From the NCBI GenBank assembly GCA_910574455.1, contig CAJSYZ010000007.1, positions 2,735,773 to 2,799,772 on the forward strand: a stretch of 64,000 nt of DNA, written 5' to 3'. A model generated the notes under the pieces. That model saw only the letters and a program-made list of their open reading frames with translations, was not told where the DNA came from and ran no database searches. This DNA is from Trichaptum fuscoviolaceum (lineage: Eukaryota > Basidiomycota > Agaricomycetes > Hymenochaetales > Trichaptaceae). A program made the position numbers and the translations under genes. Positions 32,669-44,700 of the stretch are shown here, piece by piece (positions within the stretch are counted from its first letter, which is position 1; the number at the start of each line of letters is the position of its first letter).

Positions 32669-34587
32669 ATGGCGACGCACGTCTTATTCGAATCAGCCTC
32701 CGGGTATGCGCTCTTTGAGGTCAAGCTACATGAAGAGGTTGGAGCGAAGACGAAGTCCGTCCAGGAATCCTTTGGCGACCTCGCGAAGTTTCAGAAGATG
32801 GTCAACCTGCTGAGCTTTTCTCCGTTTAAGAGTGCGGCACATGCGCTTGAGAATGCGAACGACGTTTCCGAAGGTATGTCATGTCTCATCTCTGGGTCTC
32901 TAATATAGCTGACGATGCTTAGGCGTTCTCAATCCCTTCTTAAAATCGTTGCTTGAACTGAACTTGTCAAAACCCGCGAAGAAGTCAAATATCAGGCTGG
33001 GAGTATCGGAGTCCACGCTTGCATCATCCATCAAGGCAGAACTTGGAATTGATTGCGATGCCTCAGAACGCGCACTAGAAGTCATTCGTGGCATTCGCCT
33101 TCATGCACCGAAGCTATTGAAGGGCCTACAGGCAGACGATTTAATCAAAGCCCAACTCGGCTTGGGCCATTCGTACTCGCGCGCAAAAGTGAAGTTCAAT
33201 GTCAACCGTATAGACAACATGATCATCCAGGCCATTGCCGTACTCGACCAGCTCGATAAGGATGTCAATCTCTTCGCTATGCGTGTGCGTGAGTGGTACG
33301 GGTACCATTTCCCGGAACTCGTCAAAATTGTGCCCGACAACTACCAGTATGGGAAGGCTGCGTTATTCATCGGAGAGAAGGAGACGTTGAACGAGGACAA
33401 ACTCCCAGACTTGGCCGCCATCCTCGATGATGACATGACAAGAGCACAAAATGTCCTGGACGCTGCTCGTGGCTCAATGGGTGCTACCCTTTCTGAGATC
33501 GACTTAATCAACATCTCTGCATTCGCAACGCGTGTCGTATCCCTCGCCGAATACCGCAAATCAATGACCGACTACCTTACGGAGAAGATGAACGCAGTAG
33601 CACCGAGTTTGACAGCTTTATTAGGCGAAAGGATTGGTGCCAGGTTAATCAGCCACGCGGGTAGCTTGACGAATTTGAGCAAGTATCCTGCAAGTACTGT
33701 CCAAATCTTGGGAGCGGAGAAAGCCCTTTTCAGGGCGCTGAAGACGAAGGGGAACACACCTAAGGTATGCTCTTTTTTATGTTCGTAGGAAAACGATTTA
33801 CATTATGCCCAACAGTATGGCTTAATATATCACTCGACTTTCATCGGTCGTGCTGGGCCCAAACACAAAGGTCGTATCTCGCGATTCCTTGCTAACAAGA
33901 CCTCAATAGCGTCACGTATAGACTGCTTCTCGGGTATGTTGTTACCCGCCATATTTCTCGCCATGATCTTAAAATATTATTTGGGTAGATAACCCTACTC
34001 CGAAGTTCGGTGAAGCCCTACGGAATCAAGTTGAAGAACGGTTGACGTTCTTTGAAACTGGTGCTGCGCCCTCAAAAAATGCCGATGCGATGCGTAAGGT
34101 GTTGGAGGCGCTGAATATCGATGATGACGGTTCTGATGATGGCTCGGATGTCGAGATGGAGGATACATACAAGATTCCCTTGCCGTTGATAGAGCCATCT
34201 CCGTCGAAAGAGAAAAAGAAAAAGGAAGGTAAAGAGAAGGAGAAAAAGAAGAAGAGGAAAAGCGAGGCGATGGAGATTGATGAGGAAGGTTTGTCTGTTT
34301 CTTATGCGGGCACGGTACGTCGACGTTGCTGATCATGTGAATATTCTACTCTACTCTAGAGAGTTCGCCAAAGAAGTTGAAGCTATCAAAGGAGGAGAAG
34401 AAGGCTCTCAAGAAGGAGAAAAAAGAGAAAAAGAAGGAAAAGGATGTCGAGAAGGTTAGTGTATGATGTTTCTGATTCTGCGGATGAACTAATGTTTGTT
34501 ACATAGAGCGAGAAAAAGAAGGAGAAGAAGAAAGACAAGGAGAAGAAGAAGAGCAAGGCTCCCGTCGACGACAGCGACTCCGACTGA
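32669..34587 (+). CDS. NOP56: Nucleolar protein NOP56, box C/D snoRNP core
   Basis: Core protein of box C/D snoRNPs, which guide 2'-O-methylation of rRNA in the nucleolus. Exons 32669-32873, 32923-33764, 33816-33933, 33989-34288, 34360-34454 and 34507-34587 give 1641 nt, 546 aa. Start [17 protein letters not shown] matches the NOP5 N-terminal domain. The Nop domain shows [75 protein letters not shown] and NKGRISR-like [12 protein letters not shown]. The C-terminus is a long Lys/Glu-rich tail ([16 protein letters not shown]) ending in DDSDSD, as in other NOP56. It is convergent with the antiporter gene. Confidence 0.96.
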
Positions 34588-34970
34588 TGATTTCTTTAAC
34601 TCTGTTCCCTGTTTGCTATATTCTTTCACGACTTGGTGTATTTACATGTCTTGTACTAATTTATTCTTGGCTTGTAAATATCTCTGCTTTGCACTTCTCT
34701 TCACGTTGGCATATGAAGGTCAGTTTTCCTTAGTTCCAATGTGTTTCAGAGAAAAAGGCGATGTACATGGTAAAGAGGTAAATACATTGAGATCGAAGAC
34801 ATGCAGGACATGTTTGATGGAACTATTTCTACAGATGTTGTAATAGGAGCTAACAGTTTGTAGGTACAAGACAAAAACATTAACGTGCAAATGCTCGTTG
34901 ATGAGAGCATTGATAAAGCCTCAACAGTAGTGAGACGGGAGGTGGCATCCTGGTCGTGAAATAAAGGCAT
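34588..34970. other. Convergent 3' region NOP56/KHA1
   Basis: Holds the two 3' untranslated regions. No gene seen. Confidence 0.4.
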
Positions 34971-37900
34971 TCAAATGTCCGAAGGTCGGGTAGCAGCTTG
35001 AAGCACGACAAGGCCAACATTACAGCTCGACGCGACAAGCGCTGTGCCAACATCACCAATCGTCTTCTTCACTTCATTACCCACACTACCATGCGCCTCA
35101 AGGATCTGCTTTAGCTCCTTCTGGTGGTTCTCTACCGCCATTCGGCGCGTCCGCCCGAGCACGACAAACAGGTTCTCACCTCGCCCAGCTGCCTCGCCAA
35201 TCTGGGCGGACGTCTGCTCGATGACTGCATGTAGAGGTAGTGGGGTGGCAAGTTCGGAGAAAGATACTCGCGAAAGCGCATCCGTCACCCTCGCAGAATG
35301 TGGGCTGTCCTTCGGAGGAGATGCGTAGCGTGCCCAAGCGATGTTATCGGCAGTCTCGGATTGCAGGCGTGTTTGAGTCGTGAACTGGCCATAAACAGTG
35401 TCAGGGTGGCCTGTCATAGATGTAACAGTCATTCCATTAGCTCGCATGTTCGCGACCGCTTGAGCAGTGTCTGAACGCTGGCTTTCGTCGTAACCCGTTG
35501 CGTGAGCCATGCCTGGTTTATCCAAAGTCATTATAGCATTCTCTTCGAATCCTTCTTCTGATTTCGTGATTCGCACAACGGTCGCTGTGATTTTGAGGTT
35601 CGATGCGAGCTGCACTACAAATTCAAGAGTCAAGCGGTCATCTGGGCCACCGAAGAATGGGAGGAAAATGTGATGCTTCCCGAAGCGACCCTTCAAATCT
35701 GAAATATTACGCGTCCGGTCGGTGCGGTCGACATACAATGCAACGTCCGTAGTGCATTGAGCAAAGACGCCACGAATGAACTCAGAGTGGACGACGGATG
35801 CAGATTTATCAACACCCGAAGACTTGAAAAGCATGTCAAACGGATTCGTGAATGTATTGCTCGATGAAGGAGCATTCGTATTGTTATCCGCTTCATTGAC
35901 GATGGACACAGTAGGCGGAAGCCAAGGGATGAGCACGAGATGAGATGACATTTGCTGCGCGTGATCAGCGACTCGATGAGCCAAATCACCAAATGTGACA
36001 ACTGATAATGAGGACGTTATAGGGATGTCGTTGAGGTCGCCAAAGGTCTTAAAGACTGCCAATAACGGATCCGTTAGCGTCAGCTGGTCGGCAGCTGAGG
36101 ACCTCATGACTGCGGAAGTACGGTCGGAGAGTTCAATAAGCCGGAGCGCATCGACTATGACCTTCGATCTCATGTCGTCCTTCACCAGAGAAGCGCCAGA
36201 AGATTCGCTGGATTTCCTCTTTTCTGATATCAACCTTTCCTTTTCGTCGGCCTCGAAAGGGCTGATCAACTGCGTGAGCGTCATCATGCCCGGAAGATGT
36301 TCAATCTTGTCAAGGACGACCGTGAAGCGGCTCTTCCATGGTTCACCCTCGTCATCCTCTGATGAACGACTCTTCCGCACGCCCCTTTCTGATCGGTCTG
36401 CGTCTTTGCCAGACATGTCAGCTGTAGCAGCATAGTCTGGGCCTGTAGCAGTCACTCGAGTCCGGAATTCGGGAGGATACAGCAACATGACTACAGGTGT
36501 AGTCATGAATGTCAAGAGTAGAGCTTCAAAGACAAACATTGAGAAAACGGTGGGAGAGAGGATGTTCGCGTTTAGCCCAACATTAAGGACGATCAATTCT
36601 ACAAGTCTAGAGACAGGTTAATATGAAGAAAAAGTTTTGGATGTTGACAACTTGCCCTTTGCAGCTCATCAGCGTTCCAATCGTGCTTGCTTCTCTCCAC
36701 TTGAACCCAGAGAAACGAGCAGCTATACAGCAACCACCAAACTTGCCAAAATAAGCAAGCGCAGCGATTGCAACTGTGTAACCCCATGTTATACCATTAT
36801 TTAGCAAACCAAGATCGGTCGAAAGACCGGATAGGGTAAAGTACTAAGAAGATGATCAGTGATGACGGGTCTTAATTAGAGAACCAGCACTCACAAGCGG
36901 CAAGAATATGATCGAAACCATATCTTCAAGCTTCTCTGTCAATGTGATTGCAAGGCCACCTTCGCGAGGGACGACGAGGCCAGCGAGGAAACCGCCTATG
37001 ATCAAACTCGTAAGTGAGGATAACTTGTCCGCTGTAGGCGGACGCACGTACCGAAAATAGCATGGACACCGATAACATCGGTGAAGAAAGCAGAAGCAAA
37101 GACCATGAGGATCGTGACAGTCATATAGAACATCGATGGGCCATTCTCGATCGATCCTGTACGATGCGCGAGCCAGAGAAAGAAGCGCTTCACGGGCAGA
37201 AGCAAGAAGAGTGTCCATCCTACGGCAGTAAGAAGGATATAGAGTGCCATGAGGCCCGAGGAAGCATTGACGAGCGCAACAGACAGTGCAAGGAGCGTCC
37301 AGCCAACGATATCGTTTCCGACACCAGCGGATAAGACGACGATTCCGACTGTCGTATCTACGAGCTTGAGCTCGGTGAGAATGCGACAAAGGACAGGGAA
37401 AGCGGTAATCGAGTATGCGACGCCCGTGAAGAGCATGAAGTTGGTGAACTTAATCGAGGGGTCAACGAATTTATGATACAAAGGGATCGCAAGCAGAGCC
37501 CCAAAGCCAAAGGGAAGGCACATCCCAGCCAATGATATAGGAAGAGAGTGTCTTGCATTCTTCTTGATGACACTCGTTTCGATCTCCAAACCGACTATGA
37601 AGAGGAAAAGAACCTAATTAGATAAGAGAAAGGGAGTTAGCGAACTGATACTACGGTATCATTCACGCCGACTGAACAATAACGCACCAGACCAATGTTC
37701 GCCACCAGCGAGAGATAGGGAATAGAGTCTTTAGGGAAGATGTGTTCAGTGAACCCTGGAATACGTCCAAACGCAGTTGGCCCCAGGATAATGCCACCCA
37801 AGACCTCCGCGATGACCTTGGGCTGCTTCAATTTTCGTAGAAGCAAGCTCAGCAGCTGAGCAGTCATTATGATAAGACCTGAATGTGGCGTAAACAACGT

Positions 37901-38136
37901 ATTCTCGAGTGCAATGGCAACAATGTACGCACCAACTTGAATAATCCATAATCTCAATGGGTCTGCTGTGTTGAAGTCCGTTGGGTCTTTCCCATTTAAC
38001 AAGCCTCCCTACCGCGATGCCATAAGATGTCAGCAACTTGCGAAGTGCCACAACCACCTACCTGTTCTTGGGCCTCTCTGCGACGAAGCGTTGAGCTCGC
38101 AAGACTCACAAACGTTCTCGATAATTCACTAGGCAT
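34971..38136 (-). CDS. KHA1: K+/H+ antiporter of the CPA2 type (KHA1-like)
   Basis: Monovalent cation:proton antiporter, probably of endomembranes. Exons 38136-38062, 38008-37688, 37613-37052, 36995-36895, 36843-36656 and 36606-34971 join to 2883 nt, 960 aa. The N-terminal part has about 12 membrane helices with signature stretches KQPKVIAEVLGGIILGPTAF, TNFMLFTGVAYSITAFPVLC, AGVGNDIVGWTLLALSVAL, FLAGLVVPREGGLAI and LVELIVLNVGLNANILSPTV. The ND pair in GNDIVGW matches the transport site of this family. A soluble C-terminal half of about 500 residues resembles the regulatory domain of yeast Kha1. Intron 5 (36655-36607) has a GC donor (GGGCAAGT), which alone restores MSCKGLVELIV. Exon order and length agree with the family. 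Confidence 0.93.
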
Positions 38137-38566
38137 ACTCCAGCAGATATGGTGGTGAGCGGGAGAGAAATTGAAGACGTGGGGCTCTGGCTTTTAGGTG
38201 ATCGAGTGTGGCCTTCTTTAACCACACATGGGGGTGGTTGAGGCAGATAGGAGACATTTGTTTGTCAAGTGATTTCTGCATGGAATCTACTAAGTCTAAT
38301 TGAGCCTATCTTGGCATTACCCCGTTCTGTTATGCCGTTTGGATTCATTACAATTTGTATGCAACCACTGGCACAGATTTTTAACCCTCCTTACAAGGCA
38401 TTAGCACCCAGTCTTTGAACACTTGGACCGTTTTCGACAGAGCAATCGTTTTAGATATGAATGTTAGATACCGCATGTTTCCCGCTCATACCAGTAACGC
38501 GTCTTAAATCGCGATCATTTCTACACCAGTATAAGTAATGTACATACATAACACGCATCTAACTGA
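38137..38566. other. Intergenic region, KHA1 promoter
   Basis: Between the antiporter start and the SPRY gene 3' end. No coding signal. Confidence 0.4.
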
Positions 38567-39551
38567 TCATGCAACTTGAGAATAAGAAGGCAGCTCGTCG
38601 CCTTCGGTGCTACTACCCGCCAAACGGCCAACGTGTCCATCGATCTGCCACGCCCACTCCCTCCCGGGTTTCCACTTGAACAGGTATTCCCCATCGTCTC
38701 CTCCGAAGTTGACCAAAACGTGGTTTGCCCCGGGCCCACCAACGCCAAGCGCTGCGTATACATCGTATTGCGCTCGCGGCAGGTACACGCCTCGGAAGGC
38801 AGCGTCAAGCCGCTCACCGTTGAGCGTGTAGAAGAGCGTGCCCGACGCGAACTCGTAACCGCACCCAATTGTGTCTCCCGGTGAGATATGTGAGAGGCGG
38901 CCGTCGTATGGCCGTCCGCCGTTCGGATCCTCAAAGAACTTGGAGAAGTCATCCAGGTGGAGGCCTGCGCTTAGGCGATTCCAGCCCGGAAAGCGGTAAG
39001 AAGGGTATGGCTGGCAAGCAGTGCCTGTAAGTATGCATGTAGTGAATAAAAAGAAATAATAACTTGAATATAATGAACATACCAATCGCAACGATCCCCT
39101 CCATCTTCAAGATCGTCACCTCGAAGTACACACCCTCTTTCCCCTGAATATCATACACTCCGCCCAAGATGGGGAAGTTGCTCAACACGCATGTATCGCC
39201 GCACCCTCTCTCCGTGATGACCTCCACGACCTTCTTGCCACCCTTCCTCTCAGCATCAACATTGAGCACCTTTCCCTTGAACCTCGTCAAGGATGGCTGT
39301 ACAAGGCCCCATGCGCGTGCACCGGACGCACGGATGTGGTCGACGTCGTACGACGCGAGGAAACGGGGGGGATCTACGGGATTGGCCTCGCAGAACCGCT
39401 CTGCCTCCTCGAACTCATCCTCGGGCGCTTCGTTATAAAGCCCATCTTTTCGAGACTCTTCTGCTGCAGGCGTCCACTCTGGTGGAAGAGAATCATCTGC
39501 CGGAGTTCGGTCAACATTCTTGCCTTTGAGGTGCCGAGAAAGCCAGCCCAT
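38567..39551 (-). CDS. SPRY-domain protein
   Basis: Two exons (39551-39083 and 39024-38567) join in frame to 308 aa. The SPRY domain runs from about residue 120 to 270: GVYFEVTILKMEGIVAIG, then PSYRFPGWNRLSAGLHLDD, GDTIGCGYEFASGTLFYTL and NGERLDAAFRGVYL. This pattern is of the Ran-binding-protein-9/Ssh4 type. It lacks a clear membrane segment, so it is not a full Ssh4/Ear1 equivalent; it probably recognises a peptide partner. The ATG at 39551 is the first in frame; the open frame continues upstream only with non-ATG codons. The C-terminus ends LPSYSQVA, which contains a PSY-like motif. Confidence 0.85.
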
Positions 39552-39933
39552 GTCTCGTTGGGCGTCTGATGTGTATACGGTCAAGAGTGTAGTGCATGGC
39601 AGGGTCTATAAGTATCAGCTTCGCCACCTATTTGAGCTTCGCCACCTATTTGAGCTGTGCCGCCTGTAGCTGTCCTTGGCTGATATGATAGATAGGAATG
39701 AATAGACATTTGACTGAATGCTCGGAGAGTCGGAATAATGGAAGCGCGGAAGCACTGCCTTTATGATACGTGTGAATATTCAAAGCATCCATTATAAAAG
39801 CGCAACAAGAATAAAGTACAAAGAGCGTGTAGAAGTCCCGTAGAGATAGAAACATCATAATCCACAAATTGACAAGTAAGTGTGCCAATAATACGAATCT
39901 TGCGAGTCCCAAGCACGAGAACGAAGCATGGGC
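39552..39933. other. Intergenic region
   Basis: SPRY gene promoter and GDA1-like gene 3' end. Contains a short direct repeat (GCTTCGCCACCTATTTGAGC twice, 39618-39655). No gene seen. Confidence 0.45.
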
Positions 39934-41896
39934 TTAGACTCTGCAGGTTAGCTCGCCGCCAACAACAGCGATAGCTGCGCCGAGACACCAACCCAGCTCA
40001 GTGCCCTCCAGCTGCTTCTCAATCCTCACCTGTCTGCTCCCGTCGAACTCGTACCCAAGTCGTAAAAGGGCATGCATGAACGTTAAGTCTAAACACCACT
40101 CTGGGCGGTCCGCAAGCTCATCGAGGAGACTGGGATTGTCGCCCCACCGCTCCTTCCACATGAATTCACCCTCGCATACGTCGCGCGCAAGGCTGGCCAC
40201 GCTTGACACTGTGAGTGGCGGGCGGCCTGATGCAGGGTAGAATGGTGCGATGCGGTCGTAGAAGTAGGAGAGCAACAGCACGTCGCCGTGAGGGAACGTC
40301 TCGAGAATGGAGGGCTGATAAACACCATTAAATGAACAGGGCTTCACTTGACAAATGCTGTAGAGCGTTTCAATCTCAGTCCAATGTGCTGTTCATGTAT
40401 CTTATGAGAAACTGTCGACTTACGCATTCTTTGCCATAACAAGCTCGATCACTCTGTTGCATCCGTCAAAGCTACCCACGTCCGCACCGATCATCGTCAC
40501 ATTCCGCGCAGTCTCACCAGGCAATGTTGCTTCCAGTTCAACTCTCCTAGTCGTCCCTTTAGCAAGACACGGGTTCCCGATCTCGCCGTCAGGCCTTGCC
40601 GGACCATCTGCAGGTGCACGATTAAAGCTTGCCATGAACTCCGCTAGTCGGTGCACGCTCTTCCTCGCGCGCATTAATCCATATCCGAGATACGAATGCT
40701 GGTACAGCACATGTGTCTTCCCTCCAAACTGGAGCTCGTACTTGTGTTCGCCATCGACAAAGACAGCGTCAGACTTGGAGTCGCCGAAGTTGGGCTCAAA
40801 CACGATTTGGGTCGATGCACCGCCGAGGTCGAGCACTGCGAGCGAGTGTGAGTTGGCAGGAGAGTCGGCGCGGATCGTGTTCAGGAGGTAGTTCGCCGTT
40901 ATCCATGCATAGACGCCCTCCTCGGCGCCATCCATTACGACCACGCCGTCCTTCTGCACGACTGCGAAGGGGTACTTCTCTTCAAGGCGGCGGCGCACGG
41001 CTTTCAAGATGTCTGTGCTTTCGCGTTCGCCGAGAAGGCGCAGGCCAGCGGTCGCCTTGACCGCGACAGGGGTACACTTGTACAGCTCCTTGGGGACAAC
41101 TTTGACGGCCTCATCGAGCAGCACATCAAGCGACTCTGCAGCACTGAGAGCATCGGCGGCATATGAGCTTAGTCCGGGTTGTGTCTGCTTGAACACCTCG
41201 TATTCATAGGCAGGCGATGGACCGCAATTGTTGAATTTGTAGATATGAATACGCGACCCAGTCGATCCTGCGTCGATCATGAGTGCATATTGCACAAGGC
41301 GAGCATCACTGCTGTATGGGCGGAAGCAGTAAACAGTTTTCAGAGGATCTGGGTCGTCTTCTAGAGAGTGCACTGTCGTAGGTAGTGATTTATTAGGTTC
41401 TTCAATGTCGGTCGTTTCATCTGCTGGAATGCCCTTGTCAGGAATTATTGGCTTCACCCACGCTGATGCATCGTTCAGTAAAACAAACACACATTCTTCC
41501 ATGATCAAGATACTCACAGGGCGTTTTGATCTTATCTAATACCTGTTCCCTCCTCTCTCTTGGACCAAAGAGCCAGACGAGGCCAATTAATACAGCCGCC
41601 CCAACCGCAAACTTTTTCCATCCAAATTTCAGCCGTCCAGGCCGACCGTCCTCATCGACACGTTTGTATCCGCTCACGCGCGGCAGGATACTACTCATCT
41701 TCGGATTGCTTCCTAACGCAGCGTTTCTCTGCGAGTTGTAATGGTCGTCGACGACGTCTGACTTGGACTGATGGGGCCACCCAGAACGATTAGGAGAAGG
41801 TGTGAGCGAGCGTCTAGGATGTGGCTTGTTGTTCGCTTTCAAGGTGCCGAATGTTTGTAGATTATGGGCTCTTTGAAGCAAGGCGCTGCTGTTCAT
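39934..41896 (-). CDS. GDA1: Golgi nucleoside diphosphatase, GDA1/CD39 family
   Basis: Hydrolyses GDP (and likely UDP) in the Golgi lumen to drive nucleotide-sugar antiport for glycosylation. Exons 41896-41518, 41462-40424 and 40357-39934 join to 1842 nt, 613 aa. A cytosolic N-terminus precedes one membrane segment (FAVGAAVLIGLVWLFG, about residues 95-112), so type II topology. Apyrase conserved regions: ALMIDAGSTGSRIHIYKF (ACR1), VAVKATAGLRLLG (ACR2), GAEEGVYAWITANYLL (ACR3) and SLAVLDLGGASTQIVFEP (ACR4); the last exon has CSFNGVYQPSI and ELGWCLGAA (ACR5). A shorter start at MSSILPRVSGYKR is possible. Confidence 0.94.
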
Positions 41897-42536
41897 ATAA
41901 GACTACTGGTCATTCGAGCTACTGGGACCGAATAATGCAACGAAAGAAGGAATTCGATGTCAACTCAATTCCCAATATTATCACTTTTTTTTATCTTGAA
42001 CTTCTGATTGTTGCAATTCTCACGACTCATACTATTCTCGCAACTACATACTCAGTACTCACTGCAATTCACAATTCAGAGACAAGTTGATAAGCACTCC
42101 AAGTACTTCGAGAACACTGTATATTTCAGTGAGCCTGCGCTACTAATGGCGGTCTTCGGCATAGACGACAAGAAAACATAGAGACATATGGCGTAAGTAA
42201 CAACCTCAAGGCAAAATGGAGTGGTGCGCAATGCACGGATAACTAGCGATGAGGAATGATTAAACTAAGAAAGGGACAGACGGGGTAAGGGGGGATGGCG
42301 ATGAAAAAGCAAAATTTAAAAACAAATAATAAGAAATCATAACGGAACATGCTTTTAGATTGAGAGGGATGGGGGTACGACGATGCTCCTTGCAAGTGGT
42401 AGTGGGAATAAATGGTGGGGGATAGTGTACACGGAGCACCGAAGTTCTTGTCCATTTTGACAATGGTCAAAAAATCTTTATTCATGACGATGAAAGGAAA
42501 CGGAAAAGAAAGGACGACTCAGCAAACGCGTAGTGT
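41897..42536. other. Intergenic region
   Basis: GDA1-like promoter and the bZIP gene 3' end. No coding signal. Confidence 0.4.
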
Positions 42537-44120
42537 TCACGGGTCTGGGAAGGGTACATTGATACCCTGCGCTGCCAACTGCGTCTGAAGCATTATCGCG
42601 CGACCCTTCCACAATTCCATCTCCAACCTCATCGCCTCAGCCTTTTCCTCCAACTGCTTCTGATACTCGAGTTTGCGCTTGCGTGATCGACGAGCAGCCA
42701 ATGTATTCTGTCGCCTCTTGGCTTCGATAGCCTCCGCTTCTGTAAGCGTCGGGCGAGCCTCACCATCGTCCACAAGCTCGTCCTCCTCATCACCGAACGC
42801 AGTAGAGCGTGCGCGCTTACGAGCGAACACGGCGGGTAACTCTTTCCGTGAAGTTGTCGACGGTGTGAGGTAACTACGGGGTTGAGTAGGGGCATCGAGA
42901 GGAATAAGGGAGTCCGGAGTGACGTTTTTACGAGTCCCAGTCGGGTTTCGGCTCTTGTGTCGTGTCTCCTCAAGAGGATTTGGTGAATCATCGATCTGAG
43001 GCGATGTATCGAGGGCAGGGGACATCGTGAGAAGGCCATCGAAAGCGGAAGATACATGGGTGACCTGCGACTGCGTCGTGACCGACATCTTGCTCAGGTC
43101 GAGCGAGTTTTCTGCGTACGACTCCTGAGGGAATAACGGGAAATCGCCATAGTTGTCGAACGAATTAAAGTCTGCGACAGCAGGAGATGTGAAGAAGTCG
43201 TTTAGGTCGGCGGACCCCTGAGCAGGGGTCTCAAGCGGGAAATCCAAAGGCGACTCATCGAACGGCGATGTGAGGTATTCGTTCCACATGTCGGGCGTAG
43301 CTAATGTGTCGGGATATGTCAAATGAGTCATTCCACCCGAGACCGACCTATAAGTCGAATACGTACCAAGTAGCGCCGCAAGGTGCTGCGCAGCCTCGTC
43401 CGTGCCAGGGAAAGAGTCATCCATACCGACAGCAGGTGAGTGGGTAGGGATGGAAGCGGTGCTTTCGTCCGGGTTCGACTTAAGCATGTCTAGATATCCT
43501 GACATAAGACTTTGCAACGGATCAGCTGACGAAGGAGACGGCTGAGAAGGCGAATTGGTTTCGCTAAATCGAGGTACTGGGGGTCTGGTGTTGTTACTGG
43601 TTATACGAGGTGGTTGCGGAAATTTCCTAGGAATACCATAGTGGGCGGCAAGTTCTGAAGTGGTTCCAAAGACCGGTAGATTCGTCCGAAGACGGTTGTT
43701 GAGGGTGTTTAGCGATGCATTCTGAGAATGGGCTGAAGAGCTCGGAAGATTACTTCCTGAGGGTTGAACATGACGATATAACGACGATGTTGATAGCAGG
43801 CGACTGGAACCGACGTTCAGAGGGTTACGGCGAACATCTTGACGGGTGTTGTGTGTAAAGTTGTTCGGTATGGGTAAAATGGCGAAGTTGGAAGGACCGC
43901 GTTCAACGGAATCCAAAGCAGACGGCAACGCGGGCGGTCTGCTTGATCTGTCATTAGCCGACCACGGCTGAGTTAGTACATCTTGTTGAGGCGGCTTAGC
44001 AGCGTCAACGTCATCGATGTGCTCCCTCACGGACTGAGCCGTATGCTTTTCGTCCGTCGTGTACGACGCAGAAGAGTAGGAGCTGCTGAAGCCAAGAAAG
44101 GCCCGGTCACTTGCACTCAT
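42537..44120 (-). CDS. bZIP transcription factor, Gcn4/CPC1-like
   Basis: Intronless 527-aa protein. The bZIP lies at the very C-terminus (about residues 460-520): basic region NTLAARRSRKRKLEYQKQLE, with the Asn-x3-Ala-Ala-Arg-x-Ser-Arg core of Gcn4-type factors, then a short zipper with Leu/Met heptads ending TQLAAQGINVPFPDP. The rest is Ser/Pro-rich with acidic-aromatic patches such as FDESPLDFPLE and YGDFPLFPQ, likely activation domains. Position and core sequence suggest the regulator of amino-acid biosynthesis, but other bZIPs cannot be excluded. The upstream region has short ORFs and TGACTCA sites, which would fit translational and self control. Confidence 0.85.
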   Translation of the reverse strand: MSASDRAFLGFSSSYSSASYTTDEKHTAQSVREHIDDVDAAKPPQQDVLTQPWSANDRSSRPPALPSALDSVERGPSNFAILPIPNNFTHNTRQDVRRNPLNVGSSRLLSTSSLYRHVQPSGSNLPSSSAHSQNASLNTLNNRLRTNLPVFGTTSELAAHYGIPRKFPQPPRITSNNTRPPVPRFSETNSPSQPSPSSADPLQSLMSGYLDMLKSNPDESTASIPTHSPAVGMDDSFPGTDEAAQHLAALLGTYSTYRSVSGGMTHLTYPDTLATPDMWNEYLTSPFDESPLDFPLETPAQGSADLNDFFTSPAVADFNSFDNYGDFPLFPQESYAENSLDLSKMSVTTQSQVTHVSSAFDGLLTMSPALDTSPQIDDSPNPLEETRHKSRNPTGTRKNVTPDSLIPLDAPTQPRSYLTPSTTSRKELPAVFARKRARSTAFGDEEDELVDDGEARPTLTEAEAIEAKRRQNTLAARRSRKRKLEYQKQLEEKAEAMRLEMELWKGRAIMLQTQLAAQGINVPFPDP

Positions 44121-44700
44121 GTTGCGCGTATCGCGAGACGGCTCGGGGACAGAATTGAAGTCAAAATGACGGTGACTCGATTGAGTGCACGGCTCGCTTT
44201 CACGCGATTGAGCGTGCTGATAAATCGTTGCTCGACCGATAGGCGAGACTTTGTGGAGGAAGCACGTAGAGATGACGCAACGAGCAAAAACAAAACAAAA
44301 CTTGACTCACGAGTTTGCTAGTTACAGGACGCCTCAGACGGTGACCGTGCTGGGGAGTCAGGAGATGGTGGCAGTTAGAGGCAAAGGGGGATAGAGGGCG
44401 ACGACTGACTCACTGCATTCTTAAGGAAATTGGTCGGCGATTCAAGCTCAGAGGCGCCCGTGTCCGCATTTGGATCTCTCACGCTCAAAATTTCTCCGAT
44501 CACTGCCAGTCACTGCCTCCTCTTCGGAATTCATTAGCCAAGCTGTCCAGGCACTGCGCCGGTGCTCTCTGGGCATGACAAGCATCTCAAGGCGTTGTTC
44601 TGTGTGTTTCTGAGCATTGTTTGCTTGTTTGTTTTTCGCTGAAAAGACATACCTCTAGGAAACAACGACTGAGTCAAGCACAAAACGCTCTCACAATCAG
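44121..44700 (-). promoter_or_regulatory. bZIP gene upstream region with short uORFs and Gcn4-type sites
   Basis: On the minus strand, moving upstream from the start: a two-codon ORF (ATG CAG TGA, 44418-44410); a 28-codon ORF 44534-44448, extendable in frame to ATGs at 44576 and 44585; and another frame from 44616 or 44649. Three TGA(C/G)TCA sites lie at 44303-44309, 44406-44412 and 44670-44676. GCN4 and cpc-1 mRNAs are controlled by uORFs and Gcn4 binds TGACTCA. Whether this stretch is transcribed is not visible, so which elements are leader and which are promoter is unknown. Confidence 0.5.
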
